NCBI GenBank assembly: GCA_963814905.1
Contig: CAWFEM010000011.1
Span: 62,001-126,000, forward strand
Source: DASWJZ01 sp963814905
Lineage (GTDB): Bacteria > Pseudomonadota > Alphaproteobacteria > Rhizobiales > Afifellaceae
DNA: 64,000 nt
Direction of reading: 5' to 3'
Part shown: in pieces, positions 9,128-18,754 of the stretch
Layout of the letters: each line of letters opens with the position of its first letter
Numbering within the stretch: position 1 is the first letter of the stretch
Notes under the pieces: generated by a model
The model's input: only the letters and a program-made list of their open reading frames with translations
What the model was told of the DNA's origin: nothing
Database searches by the model: none
Made by a program: the position numbers and the translations under genes

Positions 9128-10621
9128 TCAAAACCTCGGCAGGTCGGGGAACGCCACCTGGCCCTTATGCACATGCATGCGGCCGAGCTCGGCGCAGCGG
9201 TGAAGCTCGGGAAACATCTTTCCCGGATTGAGCAGGTGCTTCGGGTCGAAGGCGCATTTCACCCGTTCCTGCTGGGCGAGGTCGTCCTTGGTGAACATGA
9301 CGGGCATCAGATCGCGCTTCTCCACGCCGACGCCGTGCTCGCCGGTCAGCACGCCGCCGACCTCCACGCAGAGCCTCAGAATGTCGGCGCCGAAGGCTTC
9401 GGCGCGCTCCAGCTCGTCGGACTTGTTGGCGTCGTAGAGGATGAGCGGGTGCAGATTGCCGTCGCCGGCGTGAAAGACGTTGGCGACGCGCAGCCGGTAT
9501 TTCTCGGAGAGCTCGCGCGTGCGCTGGAGCACTTGCGGCAACGCCTTCCGGGGGATGGTGCCGTCCATGCAGTAATAGTCCGGCGAGATGCGGCCGACGG
9601 CGGGAAACGCTGCCTTTCGCCCCGCCCAGAATTTCTCTCGCTCCATCTCGCTCTTCGACAGGCGGAAGCTCGATGCGTGGTTCTTCACGGCAATCGCTTC
9701 GACCCGTTCGAAGAGTGCTGAGACCTCGCGCTCGGGTCCGTCGAGTTCCACGATCAGGAGCGCCTCGACATTGCGCGGATAGCCGGCATGGACGAAGTCA
9801 TCCGCTGCGTGGATCGCCGGCTTGTCCATCATCTCCATGCCGGCGGGGATGATGCCGGCGCCGATGATGTCGGCGACGCATTGCCCGGCATCCTCGCTCG
9901 TCGCGAAGCCGATCAGCGCCGCACGCGCGGTCTCCGGAGACCGCAGGATCCTGACCGTCACTTCGGTGACGACGCCAAGCAGGCCCTCCGAGCCGGTCAT
10001 CAGGGCGAGCAGATCATAGCCCTCGGAGTCCAGATGCTTGCCGCCGAGGCGGATCACCTCGCCGTTGATCAGCACCATCTCCACGCCGAGCACGTTGTTG
10101 GCGGTGAGCCCATACTTCAGGCAATGCACGCCGCCGGAATTCTCCGCCACGTTGCCGCCGATCGAACAGGCGATCTGCGAGGAGGGATCGGGCGCGTAAT
10201 AGAAGCCGCGATGCATGACAGCATTGGTCACGCCGAGATTGGTGACGCCCGGCTGAACCACGGCGACGCGGTTGTCGTAGTCGATCTCCAGGACCTTGTT
10301 GAACTTCGACATGACGAGAAGCACGCCGTCGGCGAGCGGCAAGGCACCGCCGGAAAGCGACGTGCCGGAGCCGCGCGGCACGACGCGCACGCCGTTCTCG
10401 CCGCAATAGCGCAGCACCCGGCTGACCTGCTCGACCGTCTCCGGGAGCACCGCCAGCATCGGCACCTGACGGTAGGCGGTAAGACCGTCGGTCTCAAAAG
10501 CCCTGAGGCTGTCAAAATCCGTGACCACGCCCTCGCCCGGGACGATGGCGCGCAGCTCCCGCGCGATCCCCGCCCGCTTGGCAAGCACGTCCGCCTTCGG
10601 CTTCGGCATGCTGAGCGTCAT
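9128..10621 (-). CDS. glcD: Glycolate oxidase catalytic FAD subunit
   Basis: This subunit oxidises glycolate (or D-lactate) to the keto acid with FAD. The 497 residues show the FAD-binding type 4 core (RGSGTSLSGGALPL, PDPSSQIACSIGGNVAENSGG) and the C-terminal FAD-oxidase cap (NVFHAGDGNLHPLI, GEHGVGVEKR, FDPKHLLNPGKMFP). It is first in the glcD-glcE-glcF-glcB operon. No GntR-type regulator (GlcC) is adjacent, so control must come from elsewhere. Confidence 0.95.
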   Translation of the reverse strand: MTLSMPKPKADVLAKRAGIARELRAIVPGEGVVTDFDSLRAFETDGLTAYRQVPMLAVLPETVEQVSRVLRYCGENGVRVVPRGSGTSLSGGALPLADGVLLVMSKFNKVLEIDYDNRVAVVQPGVTNLGVTNAVMHRGFYYAPDPSSQIACSIGGNVAENSGGVHCLKYGLTANNVLGVEMVLINGEVIRLGGKHLDSEGYDLLALMTGSEGLLGVVTEVTVRILRSPETARAALIGFATSEDAGQCVADIIGAGIIPAGMEMMDKPAIHAADDFVHAGYPRNVEALLIVELDGPEREVSALFERVEAIAVKNHASSFRLSKSEMEREKFWAGRKAAFPAVGRISPDYYCMDGTIPRKALPQVLQRTRELSEKYRLRVANVFHAGDGNLHPLILYDANKSDELERAEAFGADILRLCVEVGGVLTGEHGVGVEKRDLMPVMFTKDDLAQQERVKCAFDPKHLLNPGKMFPELHRCAELGRMHVHKGQVAFPDLPRF

Positions 10622-10675
10622 GAGCCCTTCACTAGGGCCTTTTTCCCGGCCTGTCGAATAGCCTTTGAGCCGGCT

Positions 10676-11971
10676 TCACGCGTCGTCGTTGTCGCGGCGG
10701 ATACGGCGGACGAGGAGCCAGATCGCCAGCACGACCAGCGGCACCGAGGCGGCGACGACGAGGGTGGGGTCGACCCGCAGCCCGCTACCTTGCGCGCCGT
10801 GCGCCACGTAGCCGATCAGGCCGACCACGTAGTAGCTGACCGCCGCCACCGACAGCCCCTCCACCGTCCGCTGCAGACGCAGCTGAAGCTTGGCCCGCCG
10901 GTTCATCGAGCGCAGCAGGTCGCGGTTGCCCTTCTCAAGGTCGACGTCGACCCGCGTGCGCAGGAGATCGGCGGAGTGCGAGAGCTTCCACGACAAGAGC
11001 TCCTGCCGCTGCGAGACCGCCTCGCAGGTGCGCATTGCCGGGCGCAGCCGCCGGCCGAGGAAGTTGCTCCACGTCTCCTGGCCCGGCAGCGCGACCTCGT
11101 GCAGCACGCCGAGGCGCTGCAGGACGATCTCGTAATAAGCGCGGCTCGCCGCGAAGCGGTAAAGCGAGGCGACGGAATCCGCTTCAAGCTCGGCGGAGAG
11201 CGCGATCAGCTCGTCGAGCAGCCTGGCGCTCTCCGTGGGCGTGCGGTTGAGCGCGGCGGCGATGCGCGCAAGCTCCGCTTCTATCCGGTCGAGAGATGGC
11301 GCGAGCTTCTGCGCCTCGGGAAGCCCGAGCAGCGCCAGCATCCGGTAGGTCTCGATCTCGATGAGACGCTGGCTCAGCGCCCCGGCGCGCGCCGGCCCGA
11401 GCCCACGGTCGAGCACGACCATGCGCGTAAACCCGTCGCTGTCCTGGCGGAAGTCCGTCGCGCCCAGCGCCAGGCCGCCTTCCATCTCCGAATAGCCGAG
11501 GCTTGTCGGGTCGAAGAGGGCGAGCGCCGCCTCCGTCGCCTCGCTGCCGATGAGATCGAGGCGGATCGCGGCGATAAGCGGGCCCGGCTGCGTGAAGCTT
11601 TCGCCGAACGGATGCATGGTGAGCCTGGCGTCGAGCGTCTCCGTCGCCGGCGCGTCGAAGGTCCACGTGGTGAACTCGGTGTGCCGCTCCCAGCGCAGCC
11701 GCCCGCCTGCGATCTCCAGCGAGAGGTGGCGGATGTCGTCGGCCGGCCGCGGCCTCCCGCGACCTTCCTCCAGCCGCGCAAGCTCGTTCAGGTCGGCGGA
11801 GAAATCGCCGCCTGCCGCCAGGAAAGCCAGCCGGACGATGCTGCGCGGGGCCTCCAGAAGCTGGAACGGCCGTGCATGGATCTCGCCCACGAGGCGCGGC
11901 ATCAGCGGATGCTCGACGAGGCCGAACGGCCCGCGCGCGGCGTGGGCCTTGGCGCCGTTCGGCTCGCTCAA
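10676..11971 (-). CDS. DUF3422 family inner-membrane protein
   Basis: The product is 431 residues. A long soluble N-terminal region carries the family pattern near its start (LVEHPLMPRLVGEIHARPF). Two membrane segments lie at the C-terminus (about residues 368-390 and 402-420), followed by a basic tail. The central part (about 215-350) looks helical. Function is unknown. It is transcribed in the same direction as glcDEF, 54 bases upstream of glcD, and divergently from lutABC, so it may be co-expressed with glycolate oxidase. Confidence 0.85.
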   Translation of the reverse strand: MSEPNGAKAHAARGPFGLVEHPLMPRLVGEIHARPFQLLEAPRSIVRLAFLAAGGDFSADLNELARLEEGRGRPRPADDIRHLSLEIAGGRLRWERHTEFTTWTFDAPATETLDARLTMHPFGESFTQPGPLIAAIRLDLIGSEATEAALALFDPTSLGYSEMEGGLALGATDFRQDSDGFTRMVVLDRGLGPARAGALSQRLIEIETYRMLALLGLPEAQKLAPSLDRIEAELARIAAALNRTPTESARLLDELIALSAELEADSVASLYRFAASRAYYEIVLQRLGVLHEVALPGQETWSNFLGRRLRPAMRTCEAVSQRQELLSWKLSHSADLLRTRVDVDLEKGNRDLLRSMNRRAKLQLRLQRTVEGLSVAAVSYYVVGLIGYVAHGAQGSGLRVDPTLVVAASVPLVVLAIWLLVRRIRRDNDDA

Positions 11972-12138
11972 CGGAGGGTCCCTTGCGCCGCGTTGAGCGC
12001 AGAGCGCGTCGCCTGCCCCTGCGCATGGCGCGCGCAGGCACGCATTCTGCCGCGCGTTTGGATTTGACCGGTCCGGACGCGCGTGCCAATCGTGCCTGGA
12101 AGATCCGCCATGACATCACTATCCCCTAAGTCGCGCCG

Positions 12139-12927
12139 ATGAGCGAGCCCGCCCAACCAAGCGCCGCCGGCACCAACCCCACGGTCGGCCTCTTCGTCAC
12201 CTGCCTCGTCGATCTTTTTCGCCCGGCGGTCGGCTTCGCGGCGATCAAGCTCTTGGAGGATTCGGGGTGCCGCGTGGAGGTGCCGGAGGTGCAGACCTGC
12301 TGCGGTCAGCCTGCCTATAATTCAGGCGACAGGCGCGACGCCAAGGCGGTGGCGAAAGGGGTGATCGCGGCGTTTGAGCCTTACGATTACGTGGTCGCGC
12401 CTTCCGGCTCCTGCGCCGGGATGATCAGCCGCCATTATCCCGCGCTCCTCGCCGACGAGCCGCAATGGCAGTCGCGCGCCGAAACGCTCGCCGCCAAGAC
12501 GCACGAGCTCATCAGCTTCCTGACCGATATGCGCGGGATGAAGGCGGTCGCCGCGCGCCATCAAGGCAGCGTTACCTATCACGATTCCTGCTCGGGCCTG
12601 CGCGAGCTCGGTATCCGCGAGCAGCCGCGCAAGCTTCTCTCGACGGTCGAGGGGCTGGAGCTTCGGGAATTGCCTGAAGCCGATGTCTGCTGCGGCTTCG
12701 GTGGAACCTTCTGCGTCAAATATCCCGACATCTCCAACGCCATCGTGGAGAAGAAGACGGCGGCGATCGCGAATACCGGCGCGGAGACGCTGCTGGCCGG
12801 CGATCTCGGCTGTCTCCTGAACATGGCCGGCAAGCTGAAGCGCGAAGGGCGCGAGACGAAATCGCGTCACGTCGCGGAGGTGCTCGCCGGGATGACCGAC
12901 CAGCCGGCGATCGGCGAGGCGGAGTGA
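12139..12927 (+). CDS. lutA: L-lactate utilization protein A (CCG-domain oxidoreductase)
   Basis: The product is 262 residues with two CCG cysteine-rich domains: VQTCCGQPAYNSG near residue 55, and DVCCGFGGTFCVKYPDIS near residue 185, each preceded by a Cys-bearing helix. This is LutA/YkgE, part of the LutABC complex that oxidises L-lactate to pyruvate without the classical flavin LldD. It is first of three overlapping genes and divergent from DUF3422 with a 167-base gap that presumably holds both promoters. Confidence 0.93.
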   Translation: MSEPAQPSAAGTNPTVGLFVTCLVDLFRPAVGFAAIKLLEDSGCRVEVPEVQTCCGQPAYNSGDRRDAKAVAKGVIAAFEPYDYVVAPSGSCAGMISRHYPALLADEPQWQSRAETLAAKTHELISFLTDMRGMKAVAARHQGSVTYHDSCSGLRELGIREQPRKLLSTVEGLELRELPEADVCCGFGGTFCVKYPDISNAIVEKKTAAIANTGAETLLAGDLGCLLNMAGKLKREGRETKSRHVAEVLAGMTDQPAIGEAE

Positions 12928-12932
12928 CGTCC

Positions 12933-14384
12933 ATGAGCGCGATGGAGATCAGTTCCAACCGCTTCAAGGAGAATGCCCGCCAAGCGCTTGACGACGCGCA
13001 GCTTCAGCGCGCGCTGAACCATGTCCGCTACAACTTCATCGGCAAGCGCGCCAAGGCCGTCGCGGCGCTGCCGGAGTTCGAGCAGCTTCGCGACGACGCG
13101 CGCGCCATCAAGGACCACACGCTCAACCACCTCGACCTCTATCTGGAGGCCTACGAAGCGCGCGTGACCGCCCAGGGAGGGCAGGTGCATTTCGCCGAGA
13201 CGGCGGAGGACGCGCGCACGACGATCCTCGACATCTGCCGCAGGACGGGTGCAAAGACAGCCACCAAGGGCAAGTCGATGATCTCCGAGGAGATCGGGCT
13301 CAACACCTACCTGCACGAGAACGGCATCGAGCCCATCGAGACCGATCTCGGCGAATACATCATTCAGCTCCGCGGCGAGACACCGAGCCACATCATCGCG
13401 CCGGCGGTGCACGTGAACAAGGATCAGGTGGAGGCGGATTTCCGCCGCGCCCATACTTGGCTTCCGCGGGACCGTGACCTCTCCGATCCGAAAAGCCTGC
13501 TCGCCGAGGCGCGCGGCATCCTGCGCGACCGTTTCCTTGCCGCCGACGTCGGCATCACCGGCGCGAATTTCCTCGTCGCGGAGACCGGCTCATCGATCAT
13601 CGTTACAAACGAGGGCAACGGCGACCTGACGCAGATCCTGCCGCGCATCCACATCGTCATTGCCTCGATCGAGAAGATCGTGCCGACCCTGGAAGACGCC
13701 TCGACCATCCTGCGTCTTCTCGCGCGCTCCGCCACCGGGCAGGACATGTCGGTCTATACGACGGTCTCCACCGGCCCGCGCCGTCCGGACGACCCCGACG
13801 GACCGCACGAATATCACGTCGTGATCCTCGACAATGGCCGCACCGCCATGCTCGGCACGGAGTTCCAGGCAATGCTGCGCTGCATCCGCTGCGGCGCCTG
13901 CATGAACCATTGCCCGGTCTATCACGCGATCGGCGGGCACGCGTACGGCGCGACCTATCCGGGCCCCATGGGCCAGGTACTCGACCCGGCGATCTTCGGA
14001 CTCGCGAAGACGCATCAGCTGCCCAACGCATCGACCTTCTGCGGGCGCTGCGAGAGCGTCTGCCCGATGAAGATCCCGCTGCCCGGGCTGATGCGCCATT
14101 GGCGCGACAAGGAGTTCGAGCGCGGCCTTTCGCCGGTGACGCAGCGCACCGGAATTCGCGTCTGGGCGTTCTTCGCGCGGCGGCCGGCGCTCTACCGCTT
14201 CTTCACGCGCATCGCCATGCGCGCGCTCGCCAATCTCGGGCATGGAGAAGGCCGATTGCGTTCCCTGCCCCTTGCTGGCGGCTGGACCCGCCACCGCGAC
14301 ATGCCGGCGCCGGCCGGCCACACGTTCATGGATCTCTATAAGGCCCGCCGCCCGGCGCGTGGCAATGCAGGAGCGGGGGCGTGA
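12933..14384 (+). CDS. lutB: L-lactate utilization protein B (4Fe-4S)
   Basis: The product is 483 residues from the ATG at 12933 (GGAG eight bases upstream). A GTG at 12924, overlapping the lutA stop, is an alternative start. The N-terminal part is a LUD domain, including AKTATKGKSMISEEIGLN. It is followed by a pair of 4Fe-4S motifs (CIRCGACMNHCPVYH and CGRCESVCPMKIP) and the LutB C-terminal region. It acts as the iron-sulfur hub of L-lactate oxidation with LutA and LutC. Confidence 0.93.
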   Translation: MSAMEISSNRFKENARQALDDAQLQRALNHVRYNFIGKRAKAVAALPEFEQLRDDARAIKDHTLNHLDLYLEAYEARVTAQGGQVHFAETAEDARTTILDICRRTGAKTATKGKSMISEEIGLNTYLHENGIEPIETDLGEYIIQLRGETPSHIIAPAVHVNKDQVEADFRRAHTWLPRDRDLSDPKSLLAEARGILRDRFLAADVGITGANFLVAETGSSIIVTNEGNGDLTQILPRIHIVIASIEKIVPTLEDASTILRLLARSATGQDMSVYTTVSTGPRRPDDPDGPHEYHVVILDNGRTAMLGTEFQAMLRCIRCGACMNHCPVYHAIGGHAYGATYPGPMGQVLDPAIFGLAKTHQLPNASTFCGRCESVCPMKIPLPGLMRHWRDKEFERGLSPVTQRTGIRVWAFFARRPALYRFFTRIAMRALANLGHGEGRLRSLPLAGGWTRHRDMPAPAGHTFMDLYKARRPARGNAGAGA

Positions 14385-15055
14385 GCAGTGCGCGTGACAT
14401 TGTCTTCGCCAAGGTGCGGCGCTCGCTCCGTGTCACCGGCGACGACGCGGCGCGAAAGCACGAAGTGGAGGCGCGGCTTGCGGCGGCAGCGCCGAATACC
14501 GTGCCGCAACGCGGGCAGCTCGATCGCGATGGCAAGGTCGCGATGTTCTGCGATCTGGCCGAGAAGGCCGCGGCCACGGTCGAGCGTGTAGCCTCGCCGG
14601 CCGACGTGCCGGCGGCGATCGCGCGCTTCTTGCGCGGACACAATCTTCCATTGCAGGTGCGCAGCGGCGACGACGCGGCAATCGCGGAGCTTCCGTGGAA
14701 GAACGAGCCGCATCTTGAACGCGTCACGGGGCCATCGGACGGTCGCGACGCCGTCTCCTTCAGCCATGCCTTCGGCGCCGTGGCGGAGTTGGGAACCTTG
14801 ATGCTTCTCTCCGGACCGGAGAACCCGACGACGCTGAATTTCCTGCCGGCGTCCCAGATCGTGATGGTGAGGGCGGACGACGTTGCCGGCGACTATGAAA
14901 CCCTCTGGCGCCGCCTCCGCGAGCGCTACGGAGCGGGCGTCTTGCCGCGCACGGTGAACTTGGTGACCGGGCCCTCGCGGTCCGCCGATATCGAGCAGAC
15001 GCTGATCCTCGGCGCCCACGGGCCGCGCGACCTGCACATCTTGGTGGTGGGCTGA
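14381..15055 (+). CDS. lutC: L-lactate utilization protein C (LUD domain)
   Basis: The product is 224 residues with a LUD domain, recognisable from FGAVAELGTLMLLSGP and the terminal ILGAHGPRDLHILVVG. The GTG start overlaps the lutB stop by four bases (GTGA), typical of translational coupling. It is the third component of LutABC. No lactate permease or FadR-type regulator is seen beside the operon. Confidence 0.92.
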   Translation: MSSARDIVFAKVRRSLRVTGDDAARKHEVEARLAAAAPNTVPQRGQLDRDGKVAMFCDLAEKAAATVERVASPADVPAAIARFLRGHNLPLQVRSGDDAAIAELPWKNEPHLERVTGPSDGRDAVSFSHAFGAVAELGTLMLLSGPENPTTLNFLPASQIVMVRADDVAGDYETLWRRLRERYGAGVLPRTVNLVTGPSRSADIEQTLILGAHGPRDLHILVVG

Positions 15056-15215
15056 GACGAGCCGGGGCTTTCCGGTCGGAGTGGAGAGCGCCGAAAAAGC
15101 CGGTCGACAGGTGTCGCATCGCTGGACAACCCTGTGAGACGCCCGTATCGTTTTTCTCAAAATAACCGGCTTGCAGCCAGCCGGATGAGGAAACGACTTT
15201 GGGGTAGACGCCAGC

Positions 15216-15945
<730 letters not shown>

Positions 15946-15956
<11 letters not shown>

Positions 15957-16995
15957 TGGATCGCCGGCCGGAACCGCGGGCGCCACGCATGCCGGCCCGA
16001 GTGGCGTCTCGATCGACGACGTCGTCGGTATCAAGGAGCAGACGCTCTTTGAGAAAGTGATTTCAAGCCAGCCGTTCTGGGTGACGGTCGCTCTCGCCGG
16101 GATCGTTCTTCTGATGTGTATTCTCCAGCCGCAGGCCTTCGCCTCCACGGAGAACTTCTACAATATCACGCGCAACTTCGCGTATATCGGCATCATGTCG
16201 GTCGGCATGGTGGCCGTCATCATCACCGGCGGCATCGACCTCTCCGTCGGCTCGACGATGGGTCTTGTCGGCGTCGTCTGCGGCATCATCCTGCAAGCCG
16301 GCTATCACTGGGCGCTTGCCATCGTCGCGGGGCTCGCGGCGGGCGCGCTCGTGGGGCTGATCAACGGCGTGCTGATCGCCTATATCGGCCTCTCCGCCTT
16401 CGTCGTCACGCTCGGCATGCTTTCCTTCGCGCGCTCGGTCGCCATCGTCCTGTCGCAGAACAAGATGATCTATAATTTCGGCCCATATAAGCCCGGCTTC
16501 CGTGCGTTCGGCGGCGGCGAGTTCCTCTATATGTCGCACATGGTCTGGGCGCTGATCATCCTCGTGATCGTCGTCGGCGTGATCCTGAAGTTCACCACCT
16601 GGGGCCGGCACCTTTATGCGGTCGGCGGCAACGAGCAGGCGGCGCGCCTGACCGGCGTGCCCGTCGACCGCGTCAAGACGCAGGCCTACATGCTCTCCGG
16701 ACTGACCGCGGCGATCGCCGCCATCATGGTGGTCGGCTGGCAAGGTTCCGCCATCAACGCGCTCGGCACCGGCTACGAACTGAAGGTGATCGCCTCCACC
16801 GTCATCGGCGGCGCCAACCTGATGGGCGGGGAGGGCGGCACTTACGGTTCCTTTGTCGGCGCCGCGCTCTTGGAGGTCATCCGCAACTCGCTCCTCATGC
16901 AGGGGATCGATTCGAATTGGCAAGGCGCCTTTGTCGGCGTCTTCATCGTTCTCGCGGTTCTGCTTGAAAAGATCCGTGGGCGGAGGCGCGCCTGA
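15946..16995 (+). CDS. Sugar ABC transporter permease (ribose/xylose/fructose class)
   Basis: The product is 349 residues with about ten hydrophobic segments and the motifs of the RbsC/XylH/FrcC class: MVAVIITGGIDLSVGSTMGL and ASTVIGGANLMGGEGG near the C-terminus. An unusual soluble N-terminal stretch of about 40 residues precedes the first membrane helix. The ATG lies inside the ATPase gene's 3' end. It forms the inner-membrane channel of the importer with the neighbouring ATPase and binding protein. Confidence 0.92.
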
Positions 16996-17046
16996 CCCTG
17001 CAATGGGCGCCGCGTCTCTCTACTTGTAGGAAAAGGGAGGAATGGA

Positions 17047-18072
17047 ATGAGAAAATTACTGACAGGAGCCGCGTTCGTCGCGGGGGCCATGATGGCCGGC
17101 GCCTTCTTCGCTGGCCATGCCAGCGCTGCCGATAAGCTCGTCATCGCGGTGGTTCCGAAGAACCTGAACAACCCCTTCTTCGACCAGGCGAAGCTCGGTT
17201 GCGAGAAGGCCGTCAAGGAGATCGGCGAGGACAAGGTGGAGTGCTATTTCACCGGTCCCGGCGAGCATGGCGGCGGCGATGAGCAGGTGCAGATCGTTGG
17301 CGACCTGATCGCCAAGGGGGTCGACGGCATCGCCGTGTCGCCCTCTAACGCCGCGGCGATGGCGAGCGTCCTGCCGGACGCGAAGGCGAAGGGCATCCCG
17401 GTCCTGACCTGGGACTCCGACCTGCTGCCGGAAAACCAGGACCTGCGCGTCGCCTATATCGGCACGCACAACTACGACATCGGCGTCAACATCGCGAAGC
17501 TCGTGCAGAAGATTAAGCCGAACGGCGGCACCATCTGCATCCAGTCCGGCGGCGCCGCGGCGGCCAACCACAACGAGCGCATGCAGGGCATCCGCGACAC
17601 GCTGGCCGGCGGAACGATGAGCGCGGAGTCTCCCGGCGAGCGCCTCACCGGGCAGAACGGGTGGACCGAAGTCGACGGTTGCCCGCTCTACACCAACGAT
17701 GACTTCCCGCTGTCGGTGCAGCAGATGGAAGACATTCTGGGCAAGTATCCGGACCTCGACGCCTTCACGCCGACCGGCGGCTTCCCGCAGTTCGTGCCTG
17801 ACGCCTATCGCGACGTCGCGTCGAAGTACAAGGACAAGATCGCCGACGGCTCGCTGGCGCTCGTCGTCGCCGACACGCTGCCGGTGCAGATCGACCTGAT
17901 GAAGGAAGGCCTCTCGGCCGGTCAGGTCGGACAGCGTCCCTTCGAGATGGGCTACAAGGTCATCTACGCGATCAAGGACATGAAGGAAGGCAAGCCGGCG
18001 CCGGCCGACCCGACCTATACGGGTCTTGACGTCTGCACGCCCGACACGGCCGACACCTGCATCGGCGGCTGA
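17047..18072 (+). CDS. Sugar ABC transporter substrate-binding protein
   Basis: The product is 341 residues with a signal peptide (about 1-27) and a periplasmic-binding fold of the ribose/galactose class: LVIAVVPKNLNNPFFDQAKLG, then KGVDGIAVSPSNA and IPVLTWDSD. Six cysteines are spread through the mature part, including a C-terminal CTPDTADTC, so disulfides are likely in the periplasm. AGGAAAAGGGAGGAATG supplies a strong ribosome site. As the last gene of the cassette it ends at a clear terminator. Confidence 0.93.
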   Translation: MRKLLTGAAFVAGAMMAGAFFAGHASAADKLVIAVVPKNLNNPFFDQAKLGCEKAVKEIGEDKVECYFTGPGEHGGGDEQVQIVGDLIAKGVDGIAVSPSNAAAMASVLPDAKAKGIPVLTWDSDLLPENQDLRVAYIGTHNYDIGVNIAKLVQKIKPNGGTICIQSGGAAAANHNERMQGIRDTLAGGTMSAESPGERLTGQNGWTEVDGCPLYTNDDFPLSVQQMEDILGKYPDLDAFTPTGGFPQFVPDAYRDVASKYKDKIADGSLALVVADTLPVQIDLMKEGLSAGQVGQRPFEMGYKVIYAIKDMKEGKPAPADPTYTGLDVCTPDTADTCIGG

Positions 18073-18095
18073 TCGTAGCGCGCTTCGAGAATTGG

Positions 18096-18123
18096 CGGGC
18101 GGGGCTTCGGCTCCGCCCGTTTT
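18096..18123 (+). terminator. Rho-independent terminator of the sugar ABC operon
   Basis: A 10-bp GC-rich stem with one G-T wobble (18096-18105 with 18110-18119), a TTCG loop and a T run directly after. It lies 24 bases past the binding-protein stop and 16 bases before the convergent gene's stop codon. Confidence 0.85.
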
Positions 18124-18139
18124 CTTTCGGTTGCGCTCG

Positions 18140-18637
18140 CTAGGGCGCGAAGACCTCGGCGAGCTGCTGGCGCTCCGCGGGGCCGACGCCGAGCGATGCC
18201 TCGATGCGGCTCAGGAAGTCGGCGTATTCGTCCCAGCGCAGCACGCCGTCCTCCGCCATGCGCTCCGCCATGTAGATGGCAACGCCGGCAAGCTCCGTCA
18301 CGAAGACGACGTTGTCGCGCGGTTTCCCGCGCTCGCCCCCGACGCGCCGCTGCGCTGCTTTTGCGAAGGCCTCGCGACCGCCCTCGCAAAGGCCAGCAGA
18401 GACCTTCGCCCGGTCAGCCGGCTCAAGCTGCCCCACGAAGTTCCCGATCATCATTGCGGCGATCTGCAGCGCGGAGGTGGGCGGCGGCACGCCGGCTTCG
18501 AAATGCGCGCGGATCGTCGGCTTTAGCATGGGGAAGTCGCGGGCGAACTGCCGCTTCGGCGGATAAAGCAGGAGCAGCGCGTCGAGATGCTTCATCACCG
18601 CGTCGCGATGGTTGAGCCGTCGCACGAAGCTTCGCAT
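18140..18637 (-). CDS. Unrecognised 165-residue soluble protein
   Basis: I do not recognise this family. The translation has no signal peptide or membrane segment and looks mainly helical (for example FVTELAGVAIYMAERMAEDG and the C-terminal DEYADFLSRIEASLG). Its reading frame uses the same GC-rich codon pattern as neighbouring genes, the start has an AAAGAG-like ribosome site, and it ends with a proper stop opposite the ABC operon terminator. It is probably a real cytoplasmic protein of unknown role. Confidence 0.6.
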   Translation of the reverse strand: MRSFVRRLNHRDAVMKHLDALLLLYPPKRQFARDFPMLKPTIRAHFEAGVPPPTSALQIAAMMIGNFVGQLEPADRAKVSAGLCEGGREAFAKAAQRRVGGERGKPRDNVVFVTELAGVAIYMAERMAEDGVLRWDEYADFLSRIEASLGVGPAERQQLAEVFAP

Positions 18638-18660
18638 TTCTCTTTGCCCCTCAGAGCCCC

Positions 18661-18754
18661 TTCCATTCTGATTGAATCAGAATGGGGGCTCCGTCCGTTT
18701 TCTTGAGCATGATCTTGTCCGAAAACCGGTTCCCACTTTTCGGCATCATGCTCT
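18661..18754. repeat. Rhizobial-type intergenic palindromic repeat
   Basis: Two palindromic parts occur. The first is a perfect 19-base inverted repeat at 18665-18683 (ATTCTGATT, one base, AATCAGAAT). The second is a 49-base imperfect palindrome from GAGCATGATC at 18705 to GCATCATGCTC at 18753, with CCGAAAACCGGTTCCCACTTT-like sequence in the middle. From memory, this combination resembles a dispersed repeat seen at many intergenic sites in Hyphomicrobiales. It fills the gap between the orphan gene and the oxidoreductase. Confidence 0.75.

Noticed and set aside
9788..12067. 759-codon plus-strand open frame
   Set aside because: It spans glcD and DUF3422 antisense, and its composition is typical of a shadow frame (Arg, Ala, Asp, His-rich). 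No ribosome site or domain was seen.
17047..18072. Naming the binding protein FrcB (fructose)
   Set aside because: The single-domain ATPase resembles FrcA, but the binding protein differs from FrcB in its motifs and cysteine content, so a substrate name is not justified.
18661..18754. Insertion sequence end or attachment site
   Set aside because: No transposase, no direct repeats and no integrase nearby; it matches the pattern of a short dispersed palindromic repeat.
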